A DNA stretch of 64,000 nucleotides from Ignelater luminosus (lineage: Eukaryota > Arthropoda > Insecta > Coleoptera > Elateridae): the NCBI GenBank assembly GCA_011009095.1, contig VTPC01089963.1:581565-645564 (forward strand), written 5' to 3'. The position numbers were made by a program, and so were the translations under genes. This document shows positions 22,013 to 34,129 of this stretch, one piece after another (the first letter of the stretch is position 1; each line of letters begins with the position of its first letter). The notes beneath the pieces are model-generated. The model worked only from the letters and a program-made list of their open reading frames with translations, searched no databases and was not told the origin of the DNA.

Positions 22013-23100
22013 TATATAGATACAACAGCACGGGAAAGACGTAACATCTGAGTAGTCGAGTTTTACATTTTAAGTTGAAGTCTCGGCTTTTAAATAACTT
22101 CTCCGTTTGCACAAAGGCAATTGTCGCATTCTCTTTATTTCCCTAGAATTTATTAACATTGCTTTCCAGATAGGTGTATGATTTAATTGTTTCTATCTGT
22201 TTGTTATCTATTTTTAGTTTCCCAGTTGGTATGCTGTTTTTGCTGATCGTCATATATTTGGTTTTATTAATATTTAGATTTAATCTATATCTTCGACTAC
22301 TCTCCGTCACGCGATTTACCAGTCTCTGTAAGCTTTTCAGACTATCTGCAAATATAATTGTATTATCCGCATAGCGGAAATTATTTAAGCGTTCTCCATT
22401 CACATTTTTCAGTGTCTTCCAAGGCCTCTCCGAATATTTCTTCCGAGTAAATATTGAATAACAACGGTGATAGGATACACCCTTGTCGTACTCCTCGTTT
22501 GATTTTGATAGTGTCTGATAGTTCTCCTTCTATGTTTATTCCTCCCGATTGGTTCCAATATAAATTTATGATAATCTGTAGGTTTTGATCTGGAACACCA
22601 GTTTTCTTGAGAATTTCTACAAGTTTTCCGTGTTTGACGCTATCTAATGTTTTTTTCGTAGTCTATCTCTACATCGTTGGAACAGCACTTGTACCGCAAA
22701 TAGTACCTAACGACTCTCTAAAACCAAATTGTGATTTACTCAATAATTAGCTTTCTATCAGTTTGAATAATCTTCGGTGTATGTATTTTCAAAAAGGCTT
22801 TAAGTAGGTGGCTCATCAGACTGATGGTCTTATAGCCGTCACATCTTTTTGCATTTAATTTTTTTGGCAATGCTACGAAGATTGATTTTAGGTAAGTGTG
22901 AGGGATATTTCCAGAAACATAAATGTTATTGAAAACACGCGTGAGGTATTTAATCCCATCGTCATCCAGAAATTTAAGCAGCTCTGCATGTATTTCATCT
23001 GGTCCTGTGGCTTTTCCATCTCGATGTTGTTGTATTGCTGTAGTGTGATATCCATCATTGGGTGTGATGGTTTGTACATTATTTAATCTCTTTAGAAAAA
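22013..23100 (-). mobile_element. second RTE-like LINE fragment B, minus strand
   Basis: From 23100 down: KATGPDEMHAELLKFLDDDG and IPHTYLKSIFVALPKKLNAK (fingers), GVRQGCILSPLLFNIY (near 22480), then NGERLNNFRYADNTIIFADS (22403 down; the YADD box mutated to YADN), INKTKYMTISKNS, SYTYLESNV, and finally CKTRLLRCYVFPVLLY at about 22030. It is truncated at both ends and frameshifted. It is clearly a different LINE lineage from fragment A although it lies in the same orientation directly upstream of it. Confidence 0.85.
22143..22403 (-). pseudogene. reverse transcriptase palm motif C and thumb (LINE B)
   Basis: An 86-codon frame with RYADNTIIFADSLKSLQRLV (motif C, second aspartate changed to N), RRYRLNLNINKTKYMTISKN and IETIKSYTYLESNVNKF. 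The D-to-N change at the active site plus truncation make it inactive. The preceding motif, RQGCILSPLLFN, is in another frame at about 22450-22500. Confidence 0.85.
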
Positions 23101-24900
23101 CTTTAATACCTAACGTTGCTGATCAGGTTTTATGATAACGAGACTCGTGAATTATTCCGGAATAAACCTGTTATCTTTGGATTGGATTCCATAATAAAAC
23201 TTCAGATGCATTTATCAGTGCCTCTTTCTGGTTAGGGCAGGCAGTAAGCCCTTACGCAATTTCCGACCCCTTAAGTTGTTTTTTGTTTATTTTTTTCAAT
23301 TTATTTTAAGTATGAAGTTTACTTTTTAATTTTGAATAAATTACGAAATAATAGATTCCAGAAACATAAAACAACATCCAGGAACGAGTTTTAAAAAAAC
23401 AAGACGATCTTGAACACAGTCATAAACTACAATAAAATACATACAAATAGTTTTTAGGTCTGCTACTACTATCTCTATCAAGCTCCACACAGTGATCTCA
23501 TTGACTTCTCTCGCCTTTTCTTAAACTGTATGACGTGTCTTCAAGTCAAAAATTGCTCAGTCTTTTTCTACTGGCCTTAACTACAGGCAGTTGTGAGGTT
23601 TGAACTTCTCCAGGGGAAATATAAATAAAAATCAGGGATTTTAATGGTTTTGTCTGGAATTTCTAGAAACATCAAAGATGCTGACGTCGTCAACAGGGCC
23701 AGGCTCAAGACGTTAGGTGTCTTAGGATCCTCCACTAGATCATTTTTGTAGCCCTAGGAGGGGTCCAACATGTTTGGTTTGGAGCACCAGGGAGGTCCCC
23801 ATGTCTGTTTCGAAGCTCCCATGGACCCGCACGGTAGAGGCGCAAAAACATTTTTACTTAAATTCACTGACTTTGGTCACCAATAAATGGGATGATTCTT
23901 GAAGTGATTTTTGCTAAATTCGGGGTTTACAAATAGCCACTTTTCCTACTTTTTTTGTAGATTACAATTACTTTTTCGTACTAATTTCCATGGAAGTCGA
24001 GAATTTATTTGCATTATTTGTATCTTGTTTCATTGTTAAAATTCCCGTTCATCCCTCATAAGCTGGTAATAGAAAGAATTCCATCTATCTTGCACTAATA
24101 AATAATATAAATTGCAATGTACGATTGATAATCTATTGTTGGATAAAACAAAAAGAGTGCAATATATGGTATAAGTATACAGCAAATGTGAGTGAGACAG
24201 CTTGTATCTCCCCTCACGCAGTTTTTGCCCCTTGAACTTGCCTTTTTGTTGTTTATCTGTAACTGTAAATTGAATGAATTTCATCTTGCATTCTAATCTC
24301 AAGTTTTTGAGATTTTTCAAGAACTGCCAGAAAGTAAGGCACAAGAATTGAAAAAATATATGGATATTAAGATCAAAGTAGAAAAGGGAAAGAGAGCATC
24401 TAATAATAAAGTTTGTGCTGCAAGATAAATGTGCGAAGAAACGCACCGAGTAAAGTATCGGAATTTGCAACGTAAATTAATGACGCGGGAACAAATCTTT
24501 CGGGGCTAGGGGTATAAACGTTAATCGCATATAATACGTTTATCACTAAAATTGTTTTAAACCAAACCAAGGAATCATACTTTGTTTATCTAATATCGAC
24601 GTCAACTACAAGATCTTATGACTTCGTGAATTTGATCACAGAAAAAATCTCCTCCCGACTCCAGACTCTGATTTACGCCGACCCGCTATGGCTCTGATCT
24701 GTGTGTGCCTATTTACACTATTAGCGTGTTATGGCAGGTGGCGATTATTTGGATTATCCGATTAATCGATTATTAAAATTGATAGACACCCAGCCCTGAC
24801 AACGAAGCATAGTTGATCAAATGGCTAAATTAATCACATGATTAGCCGATTTTATTGATTAAGTTCGAGTTAATCGCGTGATTAGCTGTTGAAATTTGAT
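23101..24900. other. unassigned DNA
   Basis: No recognisable gene. A 144-codon minus frame at 24036-24470 is K/F/L-rich without a domain. Around 24760-24890 there are repeated TTAATCG/GATTAG motifs and, on the minus strand, CAGGGCTGGGTGTCTAT (near 24780-24800), which resembles an hAT-type terminus, but no partner end was found. Confidence 0.35.
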
Positions 24901-24924
24901 TAGCTGTGTTTTGTGCAACTGGGC

Positions 24925-25235
24925 CTTAGATGGTTGATGGAGGGCGAGACTTGACCTGGGTCACCATATACGGCCTGTTGGTAAGCGTAGCCCAGCATTT
25001 TTAAGAAAAACTAGAGAGAGCTCTCTTTTTAGAAGGCTGGTGGAGAGCGAAGCCCTACATGGGTCGCCGTGGGCTGAGTAATGCCATCCAACGGGCCACC
25101 TCTGGTGACGAAGCACGGCCTTGGGTCACAGTGGATCGGGCTATGCCTTCACTTTCCATTGACCTTCTTAACTATCTTAGAAGGTTGATGGAGGACAAAG
25201 CCTGACCTTGGTGCACAACAGGCCATCTGCGATGA
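24925..25235 (-). repeat. satellite-like family, locus 1 (minus orientation)
   Basis: Three or four degenerate units. On the minus strand they read GTGACCCAGGTCAAGTCTCG-CCCTCCATCAACC, GGGCTTCGCTCTCCACCAGC-CTTCT and GGTCAGGCTTTGTCCTCCAT-CAACCTTCTAAG. The common core, GGCTTCGCCCTCCATTAACC followed by TTCTTAAG, recurs in plus orientation at 28220-28640 and 56600-57430. Units are about 80-115 bp apart. Confidence 0.6.
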
Positions 25236-28210
25236 CTCAGAGTCGGGATTTATCCTCAATTTACTCCAATTGACATTGTATTGCATAAAATTAGTAGTTT
25301 GAGGTGTGCACCATATCATGGTTGATATTGCCCGTGAACATCAACTGGAAAATTTATTTTGGATCACGTTTTTTCGATTTTGACCGAAACAGACCTCAGA
25401 TGACAGAAATAAATCTCCAGATCCGACGATTTTAAACTTTTCGTACTCTTCTGATTGGTTCTGACAACGTGCTTTATTGTTATCACTACAGTATTGTTCA
25501 CATTCATATTAGTTTAATTTTTAATAGAGGTCGCAGCGATCTTGCTTTTTTAAAGTTACGAATTTGTTTTTATTTGAATAATTAATTACCTCAAAAACTA
25601 TATAATGAATATTGACGCTAACTTTGAATCATTCTTTCTGCAAAAGTAAGAATCACAGCAGGTCCTCTTTTTTCTTTGATGATAACATACTTCTAGACAT
25701 TCCTGTTTGTAAATATTCTAATTGATTGTGTTTTTTGTGATAAAAGAGTCCGTTTTACGGTCACACACGCAGACAGATCTCTTCCCAGGCAAGGCATTTT
25801 GGTGACTTTTTTCTCACGGTGGTGAAAAATTCCAGGTTAGTCGGCCTTGGCCAATGCCATCTTAACTATGTAAGCGCCACAAGGGTTACTATTATGTTAC
25901 AATTGAAACAGCTCTGCCTTGGAAACTGATGAATTGATGTGAATTAAAAGCCAAGGAAGCACATAACGGACGCTTGGTTATGTTATGTGCGGTGGGGTGA
26001 CTTCCTCTTCTATCTCGTTTCTGGTGACTCCAGTAGTACTCTTTCCAACAAAAACAATTTCCTATGCGTTTAGTGTGTTCGAATTCTGTTGTACGGAATT
26101 AGACATGGGAAGACCCTGCTGCCATCTCGACTCTGAAGAATTTATATTTTCGTCCGCTGTTTTTATCTAGCATCCCGCAGTGGAACTAACTTGATTTCAT
26201 AAACCTTCTGGACTGGTGAATGGAAGTAGTTCAATTCGGAGATGTTGGGGTTTAGGGGAAACCTAGCGGGTTTACCTTTACGAAACACATTCCGACGTTC
26301 TGTGAGTGTTCTAACTTTTCTTAAACCTCTGAATAGCATCTGTAACAATCAAAGTGACAATCACTCGCCCGGTACGACAGACCCGGAATTTCTATATCTT
26401 TGTGCACTACTCTATCACAGCAGAGTTGCTAGGTCATGGTTTACATTTCGATTACCACCTCTCTTGCTTTGAAAAAATTTATTTTGACAGGTGAACAAAT
26501 GGTAGGTATCAAATAGACCGCTCAGTAATATTGAATACATCAGAAATTGACAATACGTACAGTAGTTGTTGCACTCTTCAACATGTCTTAACCGAGCAAG
26601 GCGGTGCACTGCCCCGGATATCAAATTCTACGGGGCTCTTGTAGCTTGAAAAGCTTAAGAAAGTTACTTCATATTTATTTTAGTAACATTTTGTGATCTG
26701 GAGTTAATTGCTCCTTATCCCCAAATTGATGGGTTGCTTGTTTAACTAATAGTACCCTATCACTGCCATTGTCACATGCTTAACGATCGGCTTACTGATT
26801 CTGAGTAGGTTGCCTGATAATTATTTATGAAGGATTCTCTACCTAAGATGGAGACGACGAACATTTCTATTCTTACGCTCAAAAAAACCCCAAAGTTTTG
26901 TACAACAATGCACGTTAAGGTACCTACTTTTCCATGTTTTCCATGTTTAGTTGATACCATCATGAGAAACGGAAATAGAATTTTCTGCGTGCCAACAAAG
27001 TTTTCTCGCGTGCCTTAGGCTTGTATGTTTTTGACTGTTTCTGTTCCAGGATTTTTTCTCAACGCATAGGCAATATTGTTTTAATCTTTTGCTTTGTTAT
27101 TTTATGCCGATTTTCACAGTGCGGCCGGTTCCAGTTCTATGAAAGGCCATCATCTACACGTGATCGGTTTCTTGGTTTTCTGATACATTAACAAATGTCG
27201 TGTTAATTTTACTGTGATATCCATATTAGGTTGTCGTGCAGTCTGCGGAGGCTAGTCTGGTTGCCACTGGCTATTACTGTTATGTATAGATCAAAATTAA
27301 AAGGTGTTTTACGAACCGATCGGCCCATCCCATATATTCCAGTTACTGTTACCTCTAATGGCTTGGAACTGCTTCGTCTGTGTAAAATTCTGATCCATCC
27401 AGTAGCCCACGTTCCTAATCTTCTTTTAACGATGGTATCATACTAACATAAGTGTTAAGGTATTTATCTGGCTTATTCAAGCTGACAGAGTGCCCTTTCG
27501 GAGTTTTTCCTTCTGCAGAGTTTTGAGCCTGTGCTACTTTATAAAGAAGGAAGAGATCTAATCGAGTCTTCATGTTGACATCTCACAGTAAGTAATTCTT
27601 TCGAGCAAGCAAATTGTTGCACTATACCCAGTTTATTTCTGCAGTCTTAGGCCATCTACGCGAGTATGGTTATACACATCTAGATAATTATTCGGGGGAA
27701 AAGATGCCAGTTTCTATCACACGTTCTCCTACTTGCTCAAAAGGGCTCTTGCAATTTGGTTTGTTTAAGGTTTAAAGGCTTCTTTCTGAGCCAACACGCT
27801 CGTTTGGTCTTTGTTTTCTTATAGAAAGATAGAACCTTATATATTTTGAATTTTGTAACCACATACATATAAATTGCCATCTGTTGAAACGGGAGGAGGT
27901 CTGTTACTAGGTTATCTATCCTAGATATTAGTTAACAGTAATAAAGGGCTGAAAGTGACAACTCTACAAAACTAAAGTTTCTCTTTATTTTTTTGGGAGT
28001 TCCCTTACTATTATCAGAACTTTAATCTTTATGGTTTTAATTAATCGTTTTAGAAAATCGCCATTAAAGAAAATTCTTTACATAAAACTTAACCAAGCGC
28101 CAAAACTAAAATGTTGTTGAGGAAACTATACACAAAAAAATCAGACTTCGTTCTGTATTAATCTCCTCACGTACCCTATGGATGAATTTTTTCTTTTTCA
28201 AACGGATCAC
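25236..28210. other. unassigned DNA
   Basis: Several 60-75-codon frames but none with a recognised motif, a consistent codon signal or splice sites that I can defend. No inverted-repeat element was seen by eye. Confidence 0.35.
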
Positions 28211-28219
28211 CTATAGTGA

Positions 28220-28640
28220 TCTACAATCGAATTTCGCCCTCACATTAACCATGAGGAAGTGTCCTCCATTAACTTTCTGAAGTGACTTAAGCATAGATTT
28301 TGTCTATACAAAAACCGGGCTGCATTCTCTATTATCTTTCCGAGGAAGCAATGCATGGACAAGAATTCGGTTTTGCCCTTTATTAATCTTTTCAAGAGAC
28401 TTACTATGCACGAACACTGATGGGGTTTCTTTATTAAGCAGACGACTTATGTTGGTTCATACTAGTTGGGCTTCGCCCTCTATTAACTTTCTCAAACAAC
28501 CTAAGCATGGGTTACGTCCACCACAGATCGAGCTTCACACTTTATTATTTTTTTATTTATTATTTTCTCAAAACAGTTGGCTTGTCCCTTCTATTAACCT
28601 TTTCGAGGAACCTATGGTTAATCAGATTTACAGCGGAATC
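28220..28640 (+). repeat. satellite-like family, locus 2
   Basis: Degenerate copies of the core occur at about 28228 (CGCCCTCACATTAACC), 28263 (CCTCCATTAACTTTC), 28375 (GCCCTTTATTAATC), 28470 (GGGCTTCGCCCTCTATTAAC) and 28588 (CTTCTATTAACC). They are followed by TTTTC-AAG-ACTTA and AAGCATGG-type continuations. Spacing is irregular, about 40-110 bp. The sequence is more diverged than at locus 3. Confidence 0.6.
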
Positions 28641-28644
28641 TAGG

Positions 28645-29340
28645 ACTCTATCTATCTACTTGTAACATCACGGTTATTCTTATTGCTGTTCAACCCAAAA
28701 TGCCACCAAAGGTGGCTGGCCGTAGAAAACTTAATGTCTCTGTGGCCTGGAAAATGTGGATTTGGTGGATTGGAACGCGTGCTTCGTGGTGGTCGTGAAG
28801 TAGATGGTGTTCTCGATGGCACGGTGACAGCTGGCACGGTCGGCGGTGATGGTGGTGGTGGTCGCTTCTTCGTTGATGGTTGCCCTTGTCGATATTGGTA
28901 GTTGCCCCGTACCAAAGTGGAAGCTTGTTGGAATGTTGTTTAGATGGTGGTTTTTAGAATTAGGTTGCAAAAAACGGTTTCTTTCAGAATCAGATCCCCG
29001 CGGTTCGCGCTGCGGGGGTGGCAAGAGAGGAATTAGTATAGGAGGGATAGGTGGTTGGTTGTTGGTGGAAAACGTTGTGGTGGACGGGCGACAAATTTCC
29101 GGGAGCGGTGGAGTTGGTGCCCTGAGGAACCTCGGGCTCGGGGGCTTGGGTGGGAAAGAAAGGTGGTGATCACTGTCCGGTAGCTACCTGGGACAGATCG
29201 GCCCTCAAGCACCCAAATTCTTGAAGTCCGACGGTCGTCGTGGAGTGGTGCGGTAGTACGGCCTTAAGCCGCCCGACTGCCTCACTGTTGGATGTTCCCG
29301 TACTTTTCAGCACCGGTGCGTGGCGCACGTTCGAAATCGG
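28645..29340 (-). other. GC-rich, proline-rich open stretch (possible retroelement ORF1/5' region)
   Basis: GC-rich compared with its flanks. The minus strand carries overlapping frames rich in P, T, S and R: KKRPPPPSPPTVPAVTVPSR and SRPPRSTRSNPPNPHFPGHR (28652-28915), and TTTTITADRASC with NTIYFTTTTKHAF (28731-29024). The plus strand is also open. Base composition and low-complexity content resemble the N-terminal parts of LINE ORF1 proteins, and 29160-29330 looks like a retroelement 5' region, but there is no zinc knuckle or other decisive motif. Confidence 0.35.
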
Positions 29341-31255
29341 AACTTACAGAGAACTTGACTTTTTATTTTTACTAAATCGAATCATCCGGCATGTATTTTA
29401 ACAGCTCTTAGATCGATGGGGTCAGACGGTTTCAAATAAATATATTTGGGAAAAGGTTTTAAAGAATTCAAGCTTGTTTATTAATCAAATTTGGAGCAGT
29501 TAAGAAGTTACGTAAAGGGCACCACTGAATTGTCAGTAAAACAATGGTAAATCCAGAAACCCTTTAGCAAACTTGATTTCTTTCAATAATGCACATAAAT
29601 AAGAAAATCACAATCTAAAAAGCAAACAACTATTAAACAACCTATATTTCTATGAAATTGCTACGCGTCTAGTCATCAGAAAATGGAATGGCGGCCGAAC
29701 TTGATAGCTCCGCACAGTTTAAAAAAAATGTCTTGATCAGAGAACAAACATGAGTTACGAAGTTTTGAAAAAGTTCTATCCAGGAAATAGTAACGTAAAC
29801 GAACTAAGAGACAGAAATAATAATATTTACAAATTCTATCAATGATCTTTCCAGTCACACCTTATACACATGAACAGCAATTGCCCAGAATTGAAAAATA
29901 CAAAAGCTCAGCTAATTTGGAAGCAAGAATTAAGGCAAAGTTAGAATAATTCGTTAATAGAAGAAAAGTTTTAATTATTTAAAAGTTTTAAATTCTTTTA
30001 GAATTAGTTTTCCTAGTGGGTGACAAAGATGTACATAAAAAATAGGAGCAAAAATCAAATTAAAAGAGCAAACATTAAGTGACGCTTGGAAATTTCCAAA
30101 TTCTCATATAATCTCTCCATGTTCCTACTCAAACTTCAAGAAGCGACCTCAAAAATGTTAATTTATCACAGTTATTCGAAATTATACATGCCGACACTAA
30201 AAACACACACATTCATACAATTTCTTGAACAATCTACCACTTATTAGTTGAGATAATTTTTATTTCTGCTGTATTAGAAGTGAATGTATACCGTAATTAT
30301 TATATTAGTTCGTATATCACCAATAAACCAAATTTTAAAGGAAACCGTGAAGGTGTGGTTTTTTGGTAGGACGTAAAACGACCTAGTTGTTCGGTAAAAT
30401 TGTTTCTGTCATCCACGGGTTTATTTCCCAAGACAATGAATATGAGAGAGTTCGCGTAACACTGTATATTACAACACTCTCATAACCTGATACCATCTCG
30501 AATTTCATTTCAGATTAGTTTCATAAAAATTGCTTTTGCAAACAACTAGCTTGCCAGGACACTTACTGTTATACGCAGTACAAAGCTGTCAACTTGACTC
30601 TTCTTCATTTTTGTACCTACATAATTCGTGCAGGTGCGTTAATAAAGAGGAAAAGAACATGAACTTAATTTCACTGCCACAATAAAAACAAACAACTAAA
30701 AAAAAAGATTAAAAGCCTGACTACAACAACCCGTTCTCCATTTAAGTATACAGTTTTAAGGTCATTCGCATAAGTTAATTGCAGGAACTTATTATTATGA
30801 GATATTTAAAGCATTTATTTTCTAATACCTTATATGTGGAAGTATTATAGCATTGCAGAGAACCAACATTAATCACGATCAAAATAAGAAGGTTAGTTAG
30901 TTTATATTATAGTTGCACCGGGCGAGCATTTAATAATATTTTACTAAAAGATTAGATCGCTCTCTTACTCGCGTGCAATCTGGGTTAAAGGTCGCGAATA
31001 ATTTCATACCTGCTGCAGAGTTCTAATTTTAATTTCGTGTCATGAAAATTACTGTTACGTAAAAGTAAATAACATACCTAACTAGCAATTTTATATCATC
31101 CAGAGGAGCGTGTGTGGTAGCCTTTTAATATTTTCCGTCTCTCTCTCCTGTTGAAAGTTCAAATTAGTCTCCTTAAGTAGTTTTAATTTTATTTCGTAAT
31201 CTTTCAATTTAAATTAAATTTTTTTCTATTAAATAATTGGTTTTGTAATTTACAG
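29341..31255. other. AT-rich, probably intronic DNA
   Basis: No recognisable element. The last bases before 31256 form a good 3' splice site: a T-rich tract with TTTTGTAATTTACAG ending at 31255. Confidence 0.5.
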
Positions 31256-31347
31256 ATAAAATTGGAGAGAGTGCTGGGCGTTACCGTTAATAGCAATGCA
31301 GCACTCGATTCCGATTCGAATACCGAGACTGTGGCGTATCCTGCAGG
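31256..31347 (+). CDS. Wdr62: internal exon of a WDR62/MAPKBP1-family WD40 protein
   Basis: A 92-nt exon is bounded by TTTACAG (acceptor) and GTAAGT (strong donor). It encodes IKLERVLGVTVNSNAALDSD and then SNTETVAYPAG, with a phase-2 end. In WDR62/MAPKBP1 proteins this is the conserved segment just before the first WD40 blade: a L-E-V-L-G-T sequence, then a stretch ending VAYPAGC. The family forms scaffolds for JNK signalling and acts at centrosomes and spindle poles in animals. The next family residues (a VVVLFNPRK-like stretch) are not found downstream in the window, so the following intron exceeds 32 kb or the exon is isolated. The codons are less AT-biased than the flanks. No other gene in the window is as convincing. 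Confidence 0.8.
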
Positions 31348-32267
31348 GTAAGTTATTAATTATATCTAATAATAGGCTGATTTATTGGTATTTTGATGAA
31401 AATGTATCTTACCCATTTATCAAAGTTCTGGACAAAAATTATCCACTATTACAGTTTATAAAAGTAACGAATTTTTATCGATTATTATTAAATTCATTAT
31501 TAGTAATATTGGTGACCCTCATGGTCATATTATTGGTCCGTTACGTTTGTACCTGTTTGAAGAAAAACGCAAAATTCAGTTATGTTCTAGAATATAACAT
31601 TAACTTGTTAATTAGTGTTTTGAAATAAGAGATTAAATATTACTAATTAACTGTAATAATAATTATCATCTATCGAAACAGTCATTAATTAATTTCTGGG
31701 TCCTTGAAGACATTTACCTAACATCCTACTCGTTTTAAAATTTTATATTTTCTTTCTCTTATCTCGATCTTTACCTTTATGTTTTTATGTTGTTTGCTAT
31801 TTTTAAATCGAAGAAAAAAGAAGAGTCACAACCGGAAGAAATGCTACCAAATTTAATATCCTAATTAAATTCGATAAAATGAGAATACATTTCTGTAACA
31901 AATTCCAATGTTTGCTATCATTGTCGTTTTCCGACTTCAAAGGAGCCGTTCGGTACCACCAAAACAACATGAGAAGCGTTAAAATCGACGACAATAGCCC
32001 AACCTCTACCCTAGACGTGGACGTCCGTAGGGCCGCGTGGAGGGAAGAATGCTGCAACCGGTTGCAGTTGTCTTATTACATCTTTTTGTTGCTTGCAAAA
32101 CCGAAAGATTTGCTCAGACAATTTACGGGAGACATCTTTTGTAACAAAAACGAATTCCCATCGAGCTCATGTTCAGTGCTGTGAATAACTGCAATAAAGG
32201 ACTAGCTTATGAAATCTTGATTTCAAGAAGTCTGTCAATCACTCGAATTAAATAAAACTGTTGAAGG
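31348..32267. other. intronic-looking DNA with one unexplained frame
   Basis: Mostly AT-rich. A plus frame at 31879-32184 (about 100 codons) includes GAVRYHQNNMRSVKIDDNSP and DVDVRRAAWREECCNRL, has an AG preceding the better part (TTCAAAG at ~31942), and is followed by a poly-A-like AATAAA at 32192. Its codon content is less AT-rich than its surroundings. I do not recognise it; it may be an exon, a retrocopy or chance. Confidence 0.3.
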
Positions 32268-32554
32268 ATATACAATAGGCTGTCCCTTATATGAGAAAAT
32301 TTTTTTTTCGACCTACACTATCGCAAGAGATATCAAAATTTGCGTAATTTTATACAGATTACGAAAAAAAATAAAAAAACTTGAATTGCGTGTCATCTTG
32401 AGGGCTCTACCACACTTTGAAGTTTTGTAAATTTTACATTTATACCGTATGCCTAAAATAATACAAAAATCAAGTTTAAAAGGTATTTTATTATTAAAAT
32501 TAATGAAGCCAAGCACAAGAAAACAATATAAAGCTTTATAATGAATTACAAAAC

Positions 32555-33501
32555 TTAGAATTTAAATTTATTTTTGTGTCCAAAATTTGGCATTTCTGCT
32601 AGAGATTGCAACTTGGTTCTGATAAAGCCATCTCTAGAAGTAGCGTCAGTTACCAGTTTAACACATCTTTCCACAGATGTGTGACGAGGAATGTCAACAA
32701 TTTCCAAGCTCTTATCTTTTGCCATGACTTGAAGGTCTTCTTTAGAAATATGTCGAAGAACCGGTGGTGGTGTAACCTGACACTCATGCCACACAATAAA
32801 ATAATCTCGGTGTAATCTCTAGCGTGGAAGTTAATTTTTGGAGGATTAAATATCCTGCGTTTTGTGCTACTTTCAGCTTCTCTAGCTTTTATTATTCTTC
32901 GTAATGGCAGCTCCCGAATGTGGTTTCTATCATCAAACAACATACTGACAAGTAGGTTTTCTGGGTGTGCAAAAAAAGCATTTCATTAGATAACAGAATC
33001 CACAACCGACCTCAGATTTTTGGGTAAAAATCGAGAGTACATAATTAGTTGAAAAGTCTGTTTGGGTCCGTCCTTAAGAGATGTATTTTGCTTGATTAGG
33101 AACCAAATCGGAGCGTATACTTTAACAATATAGTTGACAAGCAATTGCAAATTTTCTGATGGATTAAAAGTACTTACGTAAAATCTGAGTATACGATTAG
33201 CAGAAGTAAGCCATCTCGAGTGTGCCATTTTTTCAGGTTGATGGTTTGCCAGCTCAGGAGAACAGAAACCAGTTGATACAGCTTAACATATCTCATAAAG
33301 ATATTTTTGATCGGTACTTAGTTCATCGACCACATTTTTCGGCAAGTCAGGCAAATTACCAGCCACAGCACAAAAAGACACCGTAGTTTTATTTTCGCAA
33401 CCAGCTAATTGTTTTCCAATAGTTCCAGAATATTCTCTAGGACCCGAAGTGCAACCATCTAAGGTCAAGAATAAATGACGAAAGGGGTAACTCATTGGCA
33501 T
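32555..33501 (-). pseudogene. hAT transposase C-terminal half, copy A (broken)
   Basis: Read from 33501 down in changing frames: RHLFLTLDGCTSGPREYSGT with IGKQLAGCENKTTV and a stop after LYEIC; AHSRWLTSANRILRFYVST with SENLQLLVNYIVKVYAPIWF and a TAA TGA pair after VVDSVI; MLFDDRNHIRELPLRRIIKA; and finally SVERCVKLVTDA with SRDGFIRTKLQSLAEMPNFG. The RW in SRWLTS fits the hAT region after CxxH. All blocks are shared, in order, with copy B. Confidence 0.8.
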
Positions 33502-34129
33502 GAAGCAAACAAAAATACCCTTGTAATGGTCTCTCTAAATACTCCTCTAAATATTGAATCACGCCACCCTTCCAACCGGTGTTAGTTGCTGTTCCATCAC
33601 ATCCAACGCAAATCACGTCATCTAAATTCCAACCTTGATCTTCTAGTAAAGCTGTGATTGAAGTAAGAATTCCTTTTGCAGTGCCACGACTTGGCGTTGT
33701 GTGTCCCAAATAAACTGATCCAGGTTCTGCTAAAACTGAGATGTGCTCTTCTAAAACTTCTTTGCGATGGTAACGATCCCCTATTTTCTGATTTATCAGA
33801 GTCTTGGCTTTTTGCCCATCAAAGTAAATGCTTTTTATCACAATGCCTCCAATATCTTTTGAAGCTTCTGTCCGTGCTTTAGATTTAGCTCTGTGGATCT
33901 TGTTTACGATTGGAATCGAAGCTTTGGTCCAAATATTGTTGATCTTTTCAGAAACAATCGCATATATATCTGAATTGGATTGATCTTTTCCATTATACTT
34001 CAATTGCAGGTCGTTTTTGACAAATAAAATAAATTTAATGACGTCCCTTATAGTTGGTAGCTGCCGATCATCAAGTTCTTTGTATGGTCCCAATATAGCG
34101 CAAGTAGTCCCACTACTCCTCGAACTCAT
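33437..34129 (-). pseudogene. hAT transposase N-terminal and central part, copy A
   Basis: A 230-codon frame from MSSRSSGTTCAILGPYKELD. Compared with copy B it lacks 155 codons after NNIWTKASIPIV (joins directly to NKIHRAKSK) without loss of frame. Then come IVIKSIYFDGQKAKTL (first catalytic-type aspartate), VYLGHTTPSRGTAKGI, DDVICVGCDGTATNTGW (second) and GYFCLLHANELP (the CxxH motif of hAT transposases). The frame then shifts and stops after WLHFGS; the real continuation, HLFLTLDGCTSGPREYSG, is in the next frame. Confidence 0.85.

Noticed and set aside
24760-24800. CAGGGCTGGGTG end (minus strand) as a further hAT element
   Set aside because: No opposite end or 8-bp duplication could be found.
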